From contig NZ_MU158690.1 in NCBI RefSeq assembly GCF_015209965.1, forward strand, positions 855,867 to 919,866: a stretch of 64,000 nt of DNA, in the 5' to 3' direction. Each line of letters starts with the position of its first letter. The stretch's first letter is position 1. A model generated the notes under the pieces. That model was not told where the DNA came from. It worked only from the letters and a program-made list of their open reading frames with translations, and ran no database searches. Of the stretch, positions 32,996 to 41,223 are shown piece after piece. Position numbers and translations under genes: made by a program. Source of the stretch: Sphingobacterium pedocola. GTDB taxonomy: Bacteria > Bacteroidota > Bacteroidia > Sphingobacteriales > Sphingobacteriaceae.

Positions 32996-33958
32996 ATGAT
33001 ATACATAATTATTTTTGTGATTCTTTTTGTGGCGGAGCTATTATATTTTCGGGTTGCAGATCGGTTTAATATTATTGATAAGCCTAATGAACGGAGTTCG
33101 CATACTGCCATTACACTCCGTGGTGGCGGTATTATATTTTATCTGGGTGCTTTAGCATTTTTTATCCTATCGGATTTCCAATATCCCTATTTCTTTTTGG
33201 GTTTGACCTTAATGACAATCGTTTCCTTTGCGGATGATATCGTGACCTTATCCAATAAGGTACGGTTAGGTGTGCATTTTTTGTCAGTACTGTTAATGGC
33301 GTATGAGCTGCAAGTATTCTCTTTGCCCTGGTATTATTTAACGATAACCTTTATCGTAGTCGTAGGCGTCATTAATGCTTACAATTTTATGGATGGTATT
33401 AATGGGATCACTGCTGCTTACTCCCTAGCTGTGGGGAGTTTATTAGCACTCGCAAATCATAGTCTGAACTTTATTAATCCGGATCTGCTCTCGTATACAC
33501 TTATTTCCGTACTGGTATTTGCGTTTTTTAATTTCAGAACCAAAGCCAAATGCTTTGCTGGCGATGTAGGCTCCGTAGCCATTGCCTTTATATTATTGTT
33601 CGCCTTAGCAGCACTGATTATCCAAACAGGTAATTTAATTTATATTCTTTTTCTTGCGGTATATGGCATTGATGCGGTGTGGACGATTATCCGTCGCCTA
33701 TATTTAAAAGAAAATATCTTTGAAGCCCACCGTTCACACTTATATCAGTACCTAGGTAATGAAGCAGGCGTCAATAAATTGCTGATCTCTTTTCTATATG
33801 GAGCTGTTCAGTTTTTAATCGGATTACTCGCCCTACAATTTGTCGACCAGCCCGTCTCCACGCAGGTGGTGTTTGCCATTGGTTTGTTAGCGGTGTTAAG
33901 TGCAGCGTATCTGGGTACAAAGGGGTATGTGATTAGGAAATATGTTTCTAGGAGTTAG
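32996..33958 (+). CDS. MraY/WecA-family undecaprenyl-phosphate sugar-1-phosphate transferase
   Basis: A 320-residue enzyme with about 10 membrane helices. Cytoplasmic-loop motifs are complete: DKPNERSSHT, SFADDIVTLSNKVRL, NAYNFMDGINGI, CFAGDVGSVAI and EAHRSHLYQYL (the HRSH motif). It starts each repeat unit by moving an N-acetylhexosamine-1-phosphate onto undecaprenyl phosphate, as WbpL does. The preceding epimerase and WbuB-like transferase act on its product. The last codons and the stop lie in a type I word (GGAGTTAGAG). Confidence 0.9.
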   Translation: MIYIIIFVILFVAELLYFRVADRFNIIDKPNERSSHTAITLRGGGIIFYLGALAFFILSDFQYPYFFLGLTLMTIVSFADDIVTLSNKVRLGVHFLSVLLMAYELQVFSLPWYYLTITFIVVVGVINAYNFMDGINGITAAYSLAVGSLLALANHSLNFINPDLLSYTLISVLVFAFFNFRTKAKCFAGDVGSVAIAFILLFALAALIIQTGNLIYILFLAVYGIDAVWTIIRRLYLKENIFEAHRSHLYQYLGNEAGVNKLLISFLYGAVQFLIGLLALQFVDQPVSTQVVFAIGLLAVLSAAYLGTKGYVIRKYVSRS

Positions 33959-34073
33959 AGATCAGGCTTAGGTGAAAGGTTTTAAGGAAATAGAATATAA
34001 GACAAACGTGCAGCATATGGCAATGAGGGGACATAAATCATACTATTTTAAATATATTTAGCATACTAAACTT

Positions 34074-35915
34074 ATGTGTGGAATCGTCGGCTACGTTGGT
34101 AGCAAGCAAGCTTATCCCATTTTAATTGATGGGTTACAAAGATTGGAATACCGTGGTTATGATAGCGCCGGTGTAGCATTACTTCATAATAATGAAATCA
34201 ATCTTTACAAAAAGGAAGGAAAGGTCGCTGCCTTGGAAGCGGAAGCGAATGGTAAGAATCTACAAGGTAATGTAGGCATTGGGCATACCCGATGGGCGAC
34301 CCATGGAGAGCCCTGTGATAAAAATGCGCACCCCCATCTTTCGCACTCGGGGAAAATCGCCATGATCCACAACGGGATTATCGAAAATTATGCGCAGATA
34401 AAAACGGAATTAACAAATAAGGGATATCAGTTTAAGAGTGATACCGACTCCGAAGTATTGGTTAACTTTATTGAAGACATCAAGATCAATAATCAGTGTT
34501 CATTGGAAGAGGCGATTCGTGTAGCGTTGAAGCGTGTTACAGGAGCCTACGTGATTTTACTCATAGATCCTGAACTGCCGGATACGATTATAGCCGCCAG
34601 AAAGGGATCGCCACTGGTTATTGGCGTAGGTGATCAGGAACATTTTTTGGGTTCCGATGCCTCACCCATGCTAGCATACACAAAAGATGTGGTCTATATC
34701 AACGATCATGAAATGGCCATCGTTCGCCCCGGCGAACTGATCCTTAAAAATTATGGTAACGAGCCCTTGACGCCTTTTGTACAACGTCTGGACCTAGACT
34801 TGGCAGCTATTGAAAAGGGTGGCTTCGAGCATTTTATGCTGAAAGAAATTTTTGAACAGCCGCAAACGATCTTTGACTCTTTCCGTGGACGCTTGGACGC
34901 TGAACAACATCGCATTACCCTTAGCGGTTTGGATGCGATTCAGGATCGTTTACTCGCAGCACGTCGTATTATAATTGTCGCCTGTGGTACGAGCTGGCAT
35001 GCGGGACTGTTGGCGGAATACCTTATCGAGGAACTATGCCGCATCAATGTAGAAGTGGAATACGCTTCGGAATTCCGTTACCGCAATCCGATTGTAGGGC
35101 CTGAAGATGTGATCATTGCCGTGTCACAAAGCGGCGAGACGGCGGATACTTTAGTTGCTTTGGAAAATGCAAAACAACAGGGCGCCACCATATTTGGCGT
35201 CGTGAATGTAGTCGGCTCTTCTATTGCACGCATGGCCGATGCAGGGGCTTATACCCATGCTGGTCCCGAAATTGGCGTGGCAAGTACCAAAGCATTCACC
35301 GCACAGGTGATCGTGCTACAGTTGTTTGCGCTAAAACTCGCCTTATTAAAGGGGACAATCTCCAATGACCGCTTTTCGAAATTAGTAGAGGGATTACATG
35401 CCGTGCCATCACAGGTGGAGTGGATACTCACTAATGAATTGGAAAATATTAAGGCTATTGCGGCTAAATATAAAGACGCGTCTGATTTCTTATACCTCGG
35501 AAGAGGATACAATTTCCCGATTGCATTGGAAGGTGCGTTGAAATTAAAGGAGATCTCCTATATACATGCCGAGGGATACCCTGCTGCGGAAATGAAACAC
35601 GGCCCCATTGCGTTGGTAGACGAGACCCTTCCTGTCGTATTTGTCGCAACCAAAGATCCTTATTACGATAAGATTATAAGCAACATGCAGGAAATAAAAG
35701 CGCGTAAAGGTCGTTTGATAGCCGTCGTATCGGAAGGGGACGAAGTGGGCGCAACACTTGCTGAAGATGTCATGGTTGTGCCGGAAGTTGATGAGATCAT
35801 CGCTCCATTATTGTCGGTGATACCTTTGCAGTTGTTATCGTATTACATTGGGATAGAACGGGGAGTCGATGTGGATAAACCACGTAACTTGGCGAAGTCT
35901 GTAACGGTGGAATAG
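34074..35915 (+). CDS. glmS: Glutamine-fructose-6-phosphate aminotransferase (isomerising)
   Basis: A 613-residue enzyme making glucosamine-6-phosphate. The N-terminal glutaminase begins with Cys2 in MCGIVGYVGS and has HTRWATHGEP. Two SIS domains follow, with ACGTSWHAGL and VSQSGETADTL, and the C-terminal PRNLAKSVTVE ending is intact. It lies alone between gaps within the polysaccharide locus and probably raises the hexosamine supply; the Campylobacter leg locus also carries a GlmS-type gene. Whether a second housekeeping glmS exists cannot be seen here. Confidence 0.97.
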   Translation: MCGIVGYVGSKQAYPILIDGLQRLEYRGYDSAGVALLHNNEINLYKKEGKVAALEAEANGKNLQGNVGIGHTRWATHGEPCDKNAHPHLSHSGKIAMIHNGIIENYAQIKTELTNKGYQFKSDTDSEVLVNFIEDIKINNQCSLEEAIRVALKRVTGAYVILLIDPELPDTIIAARKGSPLVIGVGDQEHFLGSDASPMLAYTKDVVYINDHEMAIVRPGELILKNYGNEPLTPFVQRLDLDLAAIEKGGFEHFMLKEIFEQPQTIFDSFRGRLDAEQHRITLSGLDAIQDRLLAARRIIIVACGTSWHAGLLAEYLIEELCRINVEVEYASEFRYRNPIVGPEDVIIAVSQSGETADTLVALENAKQQGATIFGVVNVVGSSIARMADAGAYTHAGPEIGVASTKAFTAQVIVLQLFALKLALLKGTISNDRFSKLVEGLHAVPSQVEWILTNELENIKAIAAKYKDASDFLYLGRGYNFPIALEGALKLKEISYIHAEGYPAAEMKHGPIALVDETLPVVFVATKDPYYDKIISNMQEIKARKGRLIAVVSEGDEVGATLAEDVMVVPEVDEIIAPLLSVIPLQLLSYYIGIERGVDVDKPRNLAKSVTVE

Positions 35916-36059
35916 TGATTGGGAGATCGGGAAACGGGAAACGGGAAACAGGAAACCGGAATCGGGAAACTGGAAATGGGGAACCGGAGGCTGGAAATAG
36001 GGGATAGAGATTAGGTATCGGCGAACCGAGATTGGGAGTTGAATAAACTTGTATACGAA
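35916..36059 (+). repeat. Type I low-complexity junction
   Basis: GATCGGGAAACGGGAAACGGG, AACCGGAATCGGGAAACTGG and GATAGAGATTAGGTATCGG words fill the gap after glmS. They lack the pyrimidine-rich arm seen at 5514-5735. Confidence 0.7.
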
Positions 36060-36428
36060 ATGGATGAACAGAATTATACACATAAAGATCTTGATGTTTG
36101 GAAGTTAAGCATGGAATTAGTGCTGTTGGTTTATAAGCTTACGGAGAAGTTTCCATCTAAAGAGCAGTTTGGTATAACCAATCAGATAAGAAGAAGTGCT
36201 GTATCCATACCTAGTAATATCGCGGAGGGGTCAGCAAGAAAAGGAAATGCCGAATATATACAGTTCTTATATGTTTCCTTGGGTAGCCATGCAGAACTGG
36301 AAACACAGGTACTTATAGCGAACGGTTTAAACTATTTGACGAAAACTGAGTTTGATGAGCTAGATGGACTATTACAGAAAGTTGGAAAATTGTTAAACGG
36401 CTTGATTAGATATAGGAAAACGAAATAG
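36060..36428 (+). CDS. Four-helix-bundle (S23/IVP-type) protein
   Basis: A 122-residue intact member of the family broken at 10507: HKDLDVWKLSMELVLLVYKL, then QFGITNQIRRSAVSIPSNIAEGSARK and SLGSHAELETQVLIAN mark the four helices. Related proteins are encoded by intervening sequences of 23S rRNA genes and occur widely in Bacteroidota polysaccharide loci; their function is unclear. The ATG at 36060 (MDEQNY) is preferred over an upstream TTG whose residues come from the repeat. Confidence 0.82.
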   Translation: MDEQNYTHKDLDVWKLSMELVLLVYKLTEKFPSKEQFGITNQIRRSAVSIPSNIAEGSARKGNAEYIQFLYVSLGSHAELETQVLIANGLNYLTKTEFDELDGLLQKVGKLLNGLIRYRKTK

Positions 36429-36526
36429 GAACCGGGGGGAAGTGGTTCTGGTCTCAGATTACCGATTCCGGATTTCTACCGTCGGATTCCCGGTCTCAGG
36501 TTCCGGATTCCCTTTAAAAAAGTAAT
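36429..36526 (+). repeat. Type I-like junction with inverse words
   Basis: GGAACCGGGGGGAAG is followed by inverse words ACCGATTCCGGATTTC, CGGATTCCCGG and GGTTCCGGATTCCC, then an A-rich run to the next ATG. The purine and pyrimidine arms could pair. Confidence 0.65.
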
Positions 36527-36955
36527 ATGATTAAGAAAATACAAGGAGGCATAGCCACAGACCATCGAGGTTCTATTCGTTTTGTCAATGATTTTGATAT
36601 GTCGCTGGTCAAGCGGTTTTACATTATAAAGAATGCAGATCTGGAAACAGTGCGGGGATGGCGGGCGCATCGCATTGAGCAAAGATGGTTTTATGTGTTA
36701 TCGGGATCATTCTCGGTGGATCTGGTACAGATTGATAATTGGGAAAGACCTTCGGTTGATTTAATTATTGAGAGAGAAGTCATAAAAGGAACGGACCAAA
36801 GTGTATTGCATGTACCGGTAGGATATGGTACAGCATTTCAGGCCTTGGAAGAGGGGTCGGAGCTGTTGGTTTTTGCAGATTATGGAATTGAGAATGCCAA
36901 AAATGATGATTATACCTGGCCAGTAGATTTCTTTGTAAATAGAGTTAGTGACTAA
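36527..36955 (+). CDS. WxcM-like cupin (sugar ketoisomerase/epimerase-like)
   Basis: A 142-residue cupin: GGIATDHRGSIRFVNDF, RGWRAHRIEQRWFYVLSG with the histidine expected in the active site, then HVPVGYGTAFQAL. The family includes FdtA/QdtA 3,4-ketoisomerases and RmlC-like epimerases that act on dTDP-4-keto-6-deoxy sugars. No dTDP-glucose synthesis genes (rmlA/rmlB) or aminotransferase partner are near, so its substrate must come from elsewhere or from the keto sugar of a dehydratase in the locus. The last residues (RVSD) and the stop come from a type I repeat word (GTTAGTGACTAA). Confidence 0.72.
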   Translation: MIKKIQGGIATDHRGSIRFVNDFDMSLVKRFYIIKNADLETVRGWRAHRIEQRWFYVLSGSFSVDLVQIDNWERPSVDLIIEREVIKGTDQSVLHVPVGYGTAFQALEEGSELLVFADYGIENAKNDDYTWPVDFFVNRVSD

Positions 36956-37075
36956 AGGCTAGTGACTAGTGATTAGAAATTGGAAATCAGGAAACGGATA
37001 ACCGGAAGCGGGAGCCAGACAAATCTGATCGAAATGTCTGATCTCCGATGTCGGTTTTCGGGTTTCTCTTAAGAA
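36956..37075 (+). repeat. Type I low-complexity junction with inverse arm
   Basis: GGCTAGTGACTAGTGATTAG, GGAAATCAGGAAACGG and ACCGGAAGCGGGAGCC are followed by the inverse words CTGATCTCCGATGTCGG and TTTTCGGGTTTCTC. The order matches the element at 5514. Confidence 0.65.
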
Positions 37076-37158
37076 TTACTGCAAGGTTGCCACTATGTTT
37101 TCATTTTTATTTGAAAAACGTTATTATTTTCGATTCAAAACGGTATTTTTGCCATTGA

Positions 37159-37189
37159 TTGAACTAAATTTTTTTTGGAGAGATTTTTG
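37159..37189 (+). promoter_or_regulatory. Probable promoter of wza-wzc
   Basis: TTG (37159-37161), a 20-nt spacer and GATTTTTG (37182-37189) match the promoter layout of 5805 and 9327, with one mismatch in the -7 box. The start would be near 37196, 26 nt before the ATG at 37222. Confidence 0.5.
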
Positions 37190-37221
37190 TACTGCTCACC
37201 GGAGAACTTAATTTGTTATAT

Positions 37222-38001
37222 ATGCCTCAATATTTACGCAATGCCTTTTTGGCGCTTTTCGTAGTCGGAATACTGCTCATGAATTCCTGCGCGAGCAGGA
37301 AGGATTTGGTTTATTTCCAACCCGATTCAACAGCTTTACATACCAGTTATGAACTGAATGCACCCAAATTGCAGGCGGGGGATATCTTGACCATTTCGGT
37401 TACGGCAGACGATATACGGGCCACACAGCCTTTTAATCAGATAAATGCGTATAGCGCTCAGGGTACGATCCAAAGTACCAATCCCTTCCTACCTACGTAT
37501 ACCATAGATAACAATGGTTATATTGATTTTCCAAAATTGGGAAAGATGAAATTAGCAGGTAGAACACGGACGGAGGCTATTGACTATTTGCGCCAAGAGA
37601 TTAGCAAGTATATCGTAGATCCCGGTGTGAATATCAATATTCGCAATTTTCGGGTTACCGTATTGGGTGAGGTTCGTACACCGGGAACGTACACGATTGA
37701 CAACGATCGGATAACCGTATTGGAGGCATTGGGATTAGCAGGCGACTTGACCATCAATGGCGTGCGAAAGAATGTTCTCGTGATTAGGGAACAAAACGGC
37801 GTTAAACAGGAATATCGGTTAGATTTGACCCAACGCGATGCGTTGAATTCTCCGGTGTATTACCTTGCACAGAACGATGTGATTTATGTGGAGCCCAACG
37901 GAGCGCGTATCCAATCTTCTAGATATACGCAGAATACATCTGTATTCGTATCTATCGCCGGGGTAATTATTTCCGTAATAGCAGTATTGACCCGTAGATA
38001 G
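37222..38001 (+). CDS. wza: Wza-type polysaccharide export lipoprotein
   Basis: A 259-residue outer-membrane lipoprotein. The signal peptide ends in LLMNSC, with Cys23 as the lipid-modified residue. The Poly_export domain follows (LQAGDILTISVTADDIRATQ) together with an SLBB domain (FRVTVLGEVRTPGTYTI), and the C-terminus has a hydrophobic helix (SVFVSIAGVIISVIAVL) that would form the outer-membrane pore as in Wza. I use the ATG at 37222 rather than the upstream TTG. It is separated from wzc by 14 bp. Confidence 0.92.
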   Translation: MPQYLRNAFLALFVVGILLMNSCASRKDLVYFQPDSTALHTSYELNAPKLQAGDILTISVTADDIRATQPFNQINAYSAQGTIQSTNPFLPTYTIDNNGYIDFPKLGKMKLAGRTRTEAIDYLRQEISKYIVDPGVNINIRNFRVTVLGEVRTPGTYTIDNDRITVLEALGLAGDLTINGVRKNVLVIREQNGVKQEYRLDLTQRDALNSPVYYLAQNDVIYVEPNGARIQSSRYTQNTSVFVSIAGVIISVIAVLTRR

Positions 38002-38015
38002 GCGAATTGAATAAT

Positions 38016-40394
38016 ATGATGGAAAAGAATCAAAATGTAAAGGCTGAAGAGCAAGAAATCAATCTCAAGCAGCTTTTTGAACAATATGCTTTCTACTGGA
38101 AATGGTTTGTCGTATCGGTTTTTATATGCCTTGTAGCCGCATTTATCTACCTGCGCTATGCGGAACGCATTTTTAGCATTTCCGCCAAAATCCTCTTACA
38201 GGACGAGAATAAGGCATCTGGCGAGCTAGCCGGTTTGGGCGAGTTGGCGACGCTTGCCACAGGCGGAGTGGGCGGTTCAGCGTTTGTATCGGATCAAATT
38301 GATGTGATTAAATCCCGTCGCATTCTCCGTAAGGTGGTGGAACAAAACCGACTAAATATAGGTTATTACCATAAAGGTAATGTCAAATCCTCCGAAGCAT
38401 TGGAGTCAGAATCACCGCTAAAATTGGTGTTGTTGGAACCAAATTTACCTCGATTGGATTCGGTTTCTTATAGTTTCACCGTAAAATCCAATGGTAAATC
38501 GTTTAAAATAATAGATGAGGAAGATGGGACAAGATCGTATATTTTAGGCCAAAAGATTACCTCACCTCTTGGTGCTATGATGCTAGTGCCGCAGAATGGC
38601 AAGCAATTCGAAGGAGAATTGGTTGTTTCCTATAATCCGATAAACAAAGCGGTAGACGATTTATTGCAGGGCGTACAGATCACGCCGAATAAGGAGAAGA
38701 CCTCCTATGTGGTGAATTTTGCCCTGAACCATGCCAACAAAAATAAAGCGGAGTTGATTCTAAATTCCCTGATTGATACCTATAATAACGATGTGACCGA
38801 AGATAAAACCCGTCTCACTAGGGCGACGTCGGATTTTATTAACTCCCGTTTAGAGTTAATTTCGAAGGATTTGGCCTCAGCCGATTCGAAGGTAGCGGAT
38901 TATAAGGATAACAACAACCTCGTGGACATGACGTCCGAGGCACAGCTCTATATGCAATCTGCATCAGAGAATGAGCGCAAGCTCGTGGAGTACCAAACGC
39001 AACTGCGGCTTGCCGAACTGATGGGCTCGGCTACGCAAGGTGAGGGTACAACACTCCTTCCCTCTAACCTGGGATTAAATGACCCTTCGATTGAAGCATC
39101 TATCCGTTCATACAACGAACTGGTCTTGGAGCGGGATGACCTGTTAAAATCGGCGACGCCGGATAATCCCGTGGTGCAGAATTTGAGTAAAAATGTAGAG
39201 GAGATCAGACGCTCGCTGCAGACTTCCTTGAATAACTACAAACAAGTACTACAAAGCAACGTCTCTGCGTTACAAGGTCAGCGTAATAAATTCCAGAGCA
39301 AACTCAATCAATTGCCAAACCAGGAGCGGGGCTTTAAGGACATTTCCCGTCAACAACAGATTGTGGAATCTTTGTATCTCTTCTTATTGCAGAAGCGCGA
39401 AGAGACGGAAATCCAAGCTTCGGCCACGCCTGCCATTATGAAGGTAATTGATGAAGCGTACGGTTCAGATATTCCCGTAGCACCGAAGAAATCCATTATT
39501 ATGTTAGGCGCACTGATTATGGGATTCCTGATTCCTTTTGCGTTTCTATATATTAAATTCTTATTGGATAACAAAATCCACTCACGTAAAGATATTGAAG
39601 AGAAGTTTGGAGCCCCAATTTTGGGTGAGGTGCCAACTTCCGATGATCCCATTATTCAGGATAACGACCGCTCATCGCTTGCAGAGGCTTTCCGGATACT
39701 ACGTACTAACCTTGCCTTTATGCTCGGCGTTAAGAAGGACTCGGCGGTCATCTTTGTGACCTCTACTACCTCTGGTGAAGGAAAATCGTTTGTATCGACA
39801 AACCTCTCGCGGATCTTATCCATGTCGGGGAAAAAAGTGCTCTTAATCGGTGCGGATATCCGCTCGCCAAAAGTATTGGATTACCTCGGCCTTTCGCATC
39901 TGCAACATACGAATATCGGGATTACACAGTTCCTGATTAATCCGGATATGGATATTGATAATATTATTATAAAACGCCCGGCACCCTATCAGTTTGATAT
40001 CATCTATTCGGGCTATATTGCACCGAATCCGGCGGAGCTTCTGATGAACGGGCATTTTGATGATGTAATCAACTACGGTCGGGAGCACTATGATTATGTG
40101 ATCGTAGATACGGCTCCGGTGAGTTTGGTAACGGATACGCTCTTGATTGCCGATAATGCGGATCTGACGATCTACGTAGCGCGTGCAAACTACTTGGATA
40201 AACGCCTCCTTAACGTGCCGAAAGAATTGTATGAAGAAGGTAAGCTAAAGAATATGGCGGTTGTGATTAACGATGTCGACTTTGCTCGTGGTTATGGCTA
40301 CGGGTATGGGTACGGTTATGGTTATGGTGATGCCGCTCCTGTTTCGTTACGCGAACGCTTACGTAAGCAACTCTTTGGTAAAAAGAAGAAATAA
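38016..40394 (+). CDS. wzc: Wzc-type tyrosine autokinase/co-polymerase
   Basis: A 792-residue inner-membrane protein. It has a Wzz domain with two membrane helices (about 30-50 and 495-515), a periplasmic coiled-coil region with the GNVR-like segment LPNQERGFKDISRQQ, and a cytoplasmic BY-kinase domain. The kinase carries Walker A TSTTSGEGKSFVSTNL, Walker A' LLIGADIRSPK and Walker B YVIVDTAP. The C-terminus has alternating Tyr-Gly residues (six YG pairs), the autophosphorylated tyrosine cluster, then a basic tail. Start at ATG 38016. It controls polymer length and export with Wza. A terminator follows. Confidence 0.95.
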   Translation: MMEKNQNVKAEEQEINLKQLFEQYAFYWKWFVVSVFICLVAAFIYLRYAERIFSISAKILLQDENKASGELAGLGELATLATGGVGGSAFVSDQIDVIKSRRILRKVVEQNRLNIGYYHKGNVKSSEALESESPLKLVLLEPNLPRLDSVSYSFTVKSNGKSFKIIDEEDGTRSYILGQKITSPLGAMMLVPQNGKQFEGELVVSYNPINKAVDDLLQGVQITPNKEKTSYVVNFALNHANKNKAELILNSLIDTYNNDVTEDKTRLTRATSDFINSRLELISKDLASADSKVADYKDNNNLVDMTSEAQLYMQSASENERKLVEYQTQLRLAELMGSATQGEGTTLLPSNLGLNDPSIEASIRSYNELVLERDDLLKSATPDNPVVQNLSKNVEEIRRSLQTSLNNYKQVLQSNVSALQGQRNKFQSKLNQLPNQERGFKDISRQQQIVESLYLFLLQKREETEIQASATPAIMKVIDEAYGSDIPVAPKKSIIMLGALIMGFLIPFAFLYIKFLLDNKIHSRKDIEEKFGAPILGEVPTSDDPIIQDNDRSSLAEAFRILRTNLAFMLGVKKDSAVIFVTSTTSGEGKSFVSTNLSRILSMSGKKVLLIGADIRSPKVLDYLGLSHLQHTNIGITQFLINPDMDIDNIIIKRPAPYQFDIIYSGYIAPNPAELLMNGHFDDVINYGREHYDYVIVDTAPVSLVTDTLLIADNADLTIYVARANYLDKRLLNVPKELYEEGKLKNMAVVINDVDFARGYGYGYGYGYGYGDAAPVSLRERLRKQLFGKKKK

Positions 40395-40422
40395 GGGTTT
40401 AGCGTAATTAAGTAATATAGGA

Positions 40423-40449
40423 GGAGGCAAGGTGTTGTCTCCTTTTTTA
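40423..40449 (+). terminator. Rho-independent terminator after wzc
   Basis: GGAGGCAA (40423-40430), loop GGTG and TTGTCTCC (40435-40442) form an 8-bp stem with one G-T pair, followed by TTTTTTATT. It marks the end of the main polysaccharide operon. Confidence 0.78.
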
Positions 40450-40490
40450 TTGCTAATTTGTTTAAAGAAAAAGAGCCTTTTTTTTAATCA

Positions 40491-40975
40491 ATTTGAATGT
40501 CCCCCACATTACCTTTCCGCCACTGGCCGTGGCAGGGCTTCTTCTTTCTTCTTGAAAAGAAAGAAGCAAAGATTCAAGACTGGGTCAATGTTACGCTAAA
40601 AGCTTTTGGATTTACTAAACAGCTCCAAGCCGCTTCACTTCGGGGATCTGTTTTTAACGCAAATCCAAAAGCTTTCTTAACGCTACATCGACCAAGGTCG
40701 TCCTTTTAACTCCAGCTGAAGCACTAAGTAACAATTAATAACAAAGCACTATCCTTACAATTACTCAAGATGTCGCCTGTGAAGCTTTTGGTAATAGCAA
40801 TGGGAGGCACTATCCCTACGGCCAAAAGGTTCGAGCGACACGGTTTTGCATCCTTTTGACAAGACAAAAGGATGAGCCGGTCGCGGCTTGAGCGACAAAA
40901 AGAAAAATATAGATATTAATGATACAAGCACTGCCTGGTATTAGCAAAGAAATTGTGATTAAAATAAACCTTCTT
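40491..40975. repeat. Left copy of an ~0.5-kb inverted noncoding repeat
   Basis: This stretch is the reverse complement of 52560-53099, near-identical over long runs. From the GCACTAAGTAACAATTAATA block to GCCTGGTATTAG (about 230 bp) I see one difference. The copies differ mainly in a hairpin-rich segment at 40540-40585, longer on the right. Internal hairpins include CATCCTTTTG...CAAAAGGATG and AAAGCTTTTGGATTT...AAATCCAAAAGCTTT. No plausible gene is present. It could be a dispersed noncoding repeat family. Confidence 0.9.
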
Positions 40976-41223
40976 TTTCCATAACAAAAAATTAACTTTT
41001 CTTTTTGCAAGAAAAAACCACCCCTCTTCATTCAAAAAAAAATGAATTTCATGACGAATACCGTGGCTTTTGCGTATTTTTACGCATATTTCATTTCTGT
41101 TTTTTATACGTAGGCTTAAAAAATAAATTCTGCCGAATATTGGTGTGCTTTTTGTTATAAGCTTTGAAGTTGTGAAAAACTAAGTTACGCTAGGGTAACA
41201 TTTGAGGGTATATATAGGTATTA
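40976..41223. other. Gap between the left inverted repeat and the membrane dehydratase gene
   Basis: AT-rich spacer. It contains a perfect hairpin TGCGTA-TTTT-TACGCA (41071-41086). A possible weak promoter (AACATTTG at 41197-41204) precedes the ATG by 20 bp, but no well-spaced -33 element is seen. Confidence 0.35.

Noticed and set aside
40497..40709. Rightward 70-codon frame in the left inverted repeat
   Set aside because: The other copy of the repeat has indels that destroy this frame, and the composition follows the hairpins rather than protein coding.
40816..41031. Leftward 71-codon frame at the end of the left inverted repeat
   Set aside because: It runs across the repeat boundary and is not kept in the right copy.
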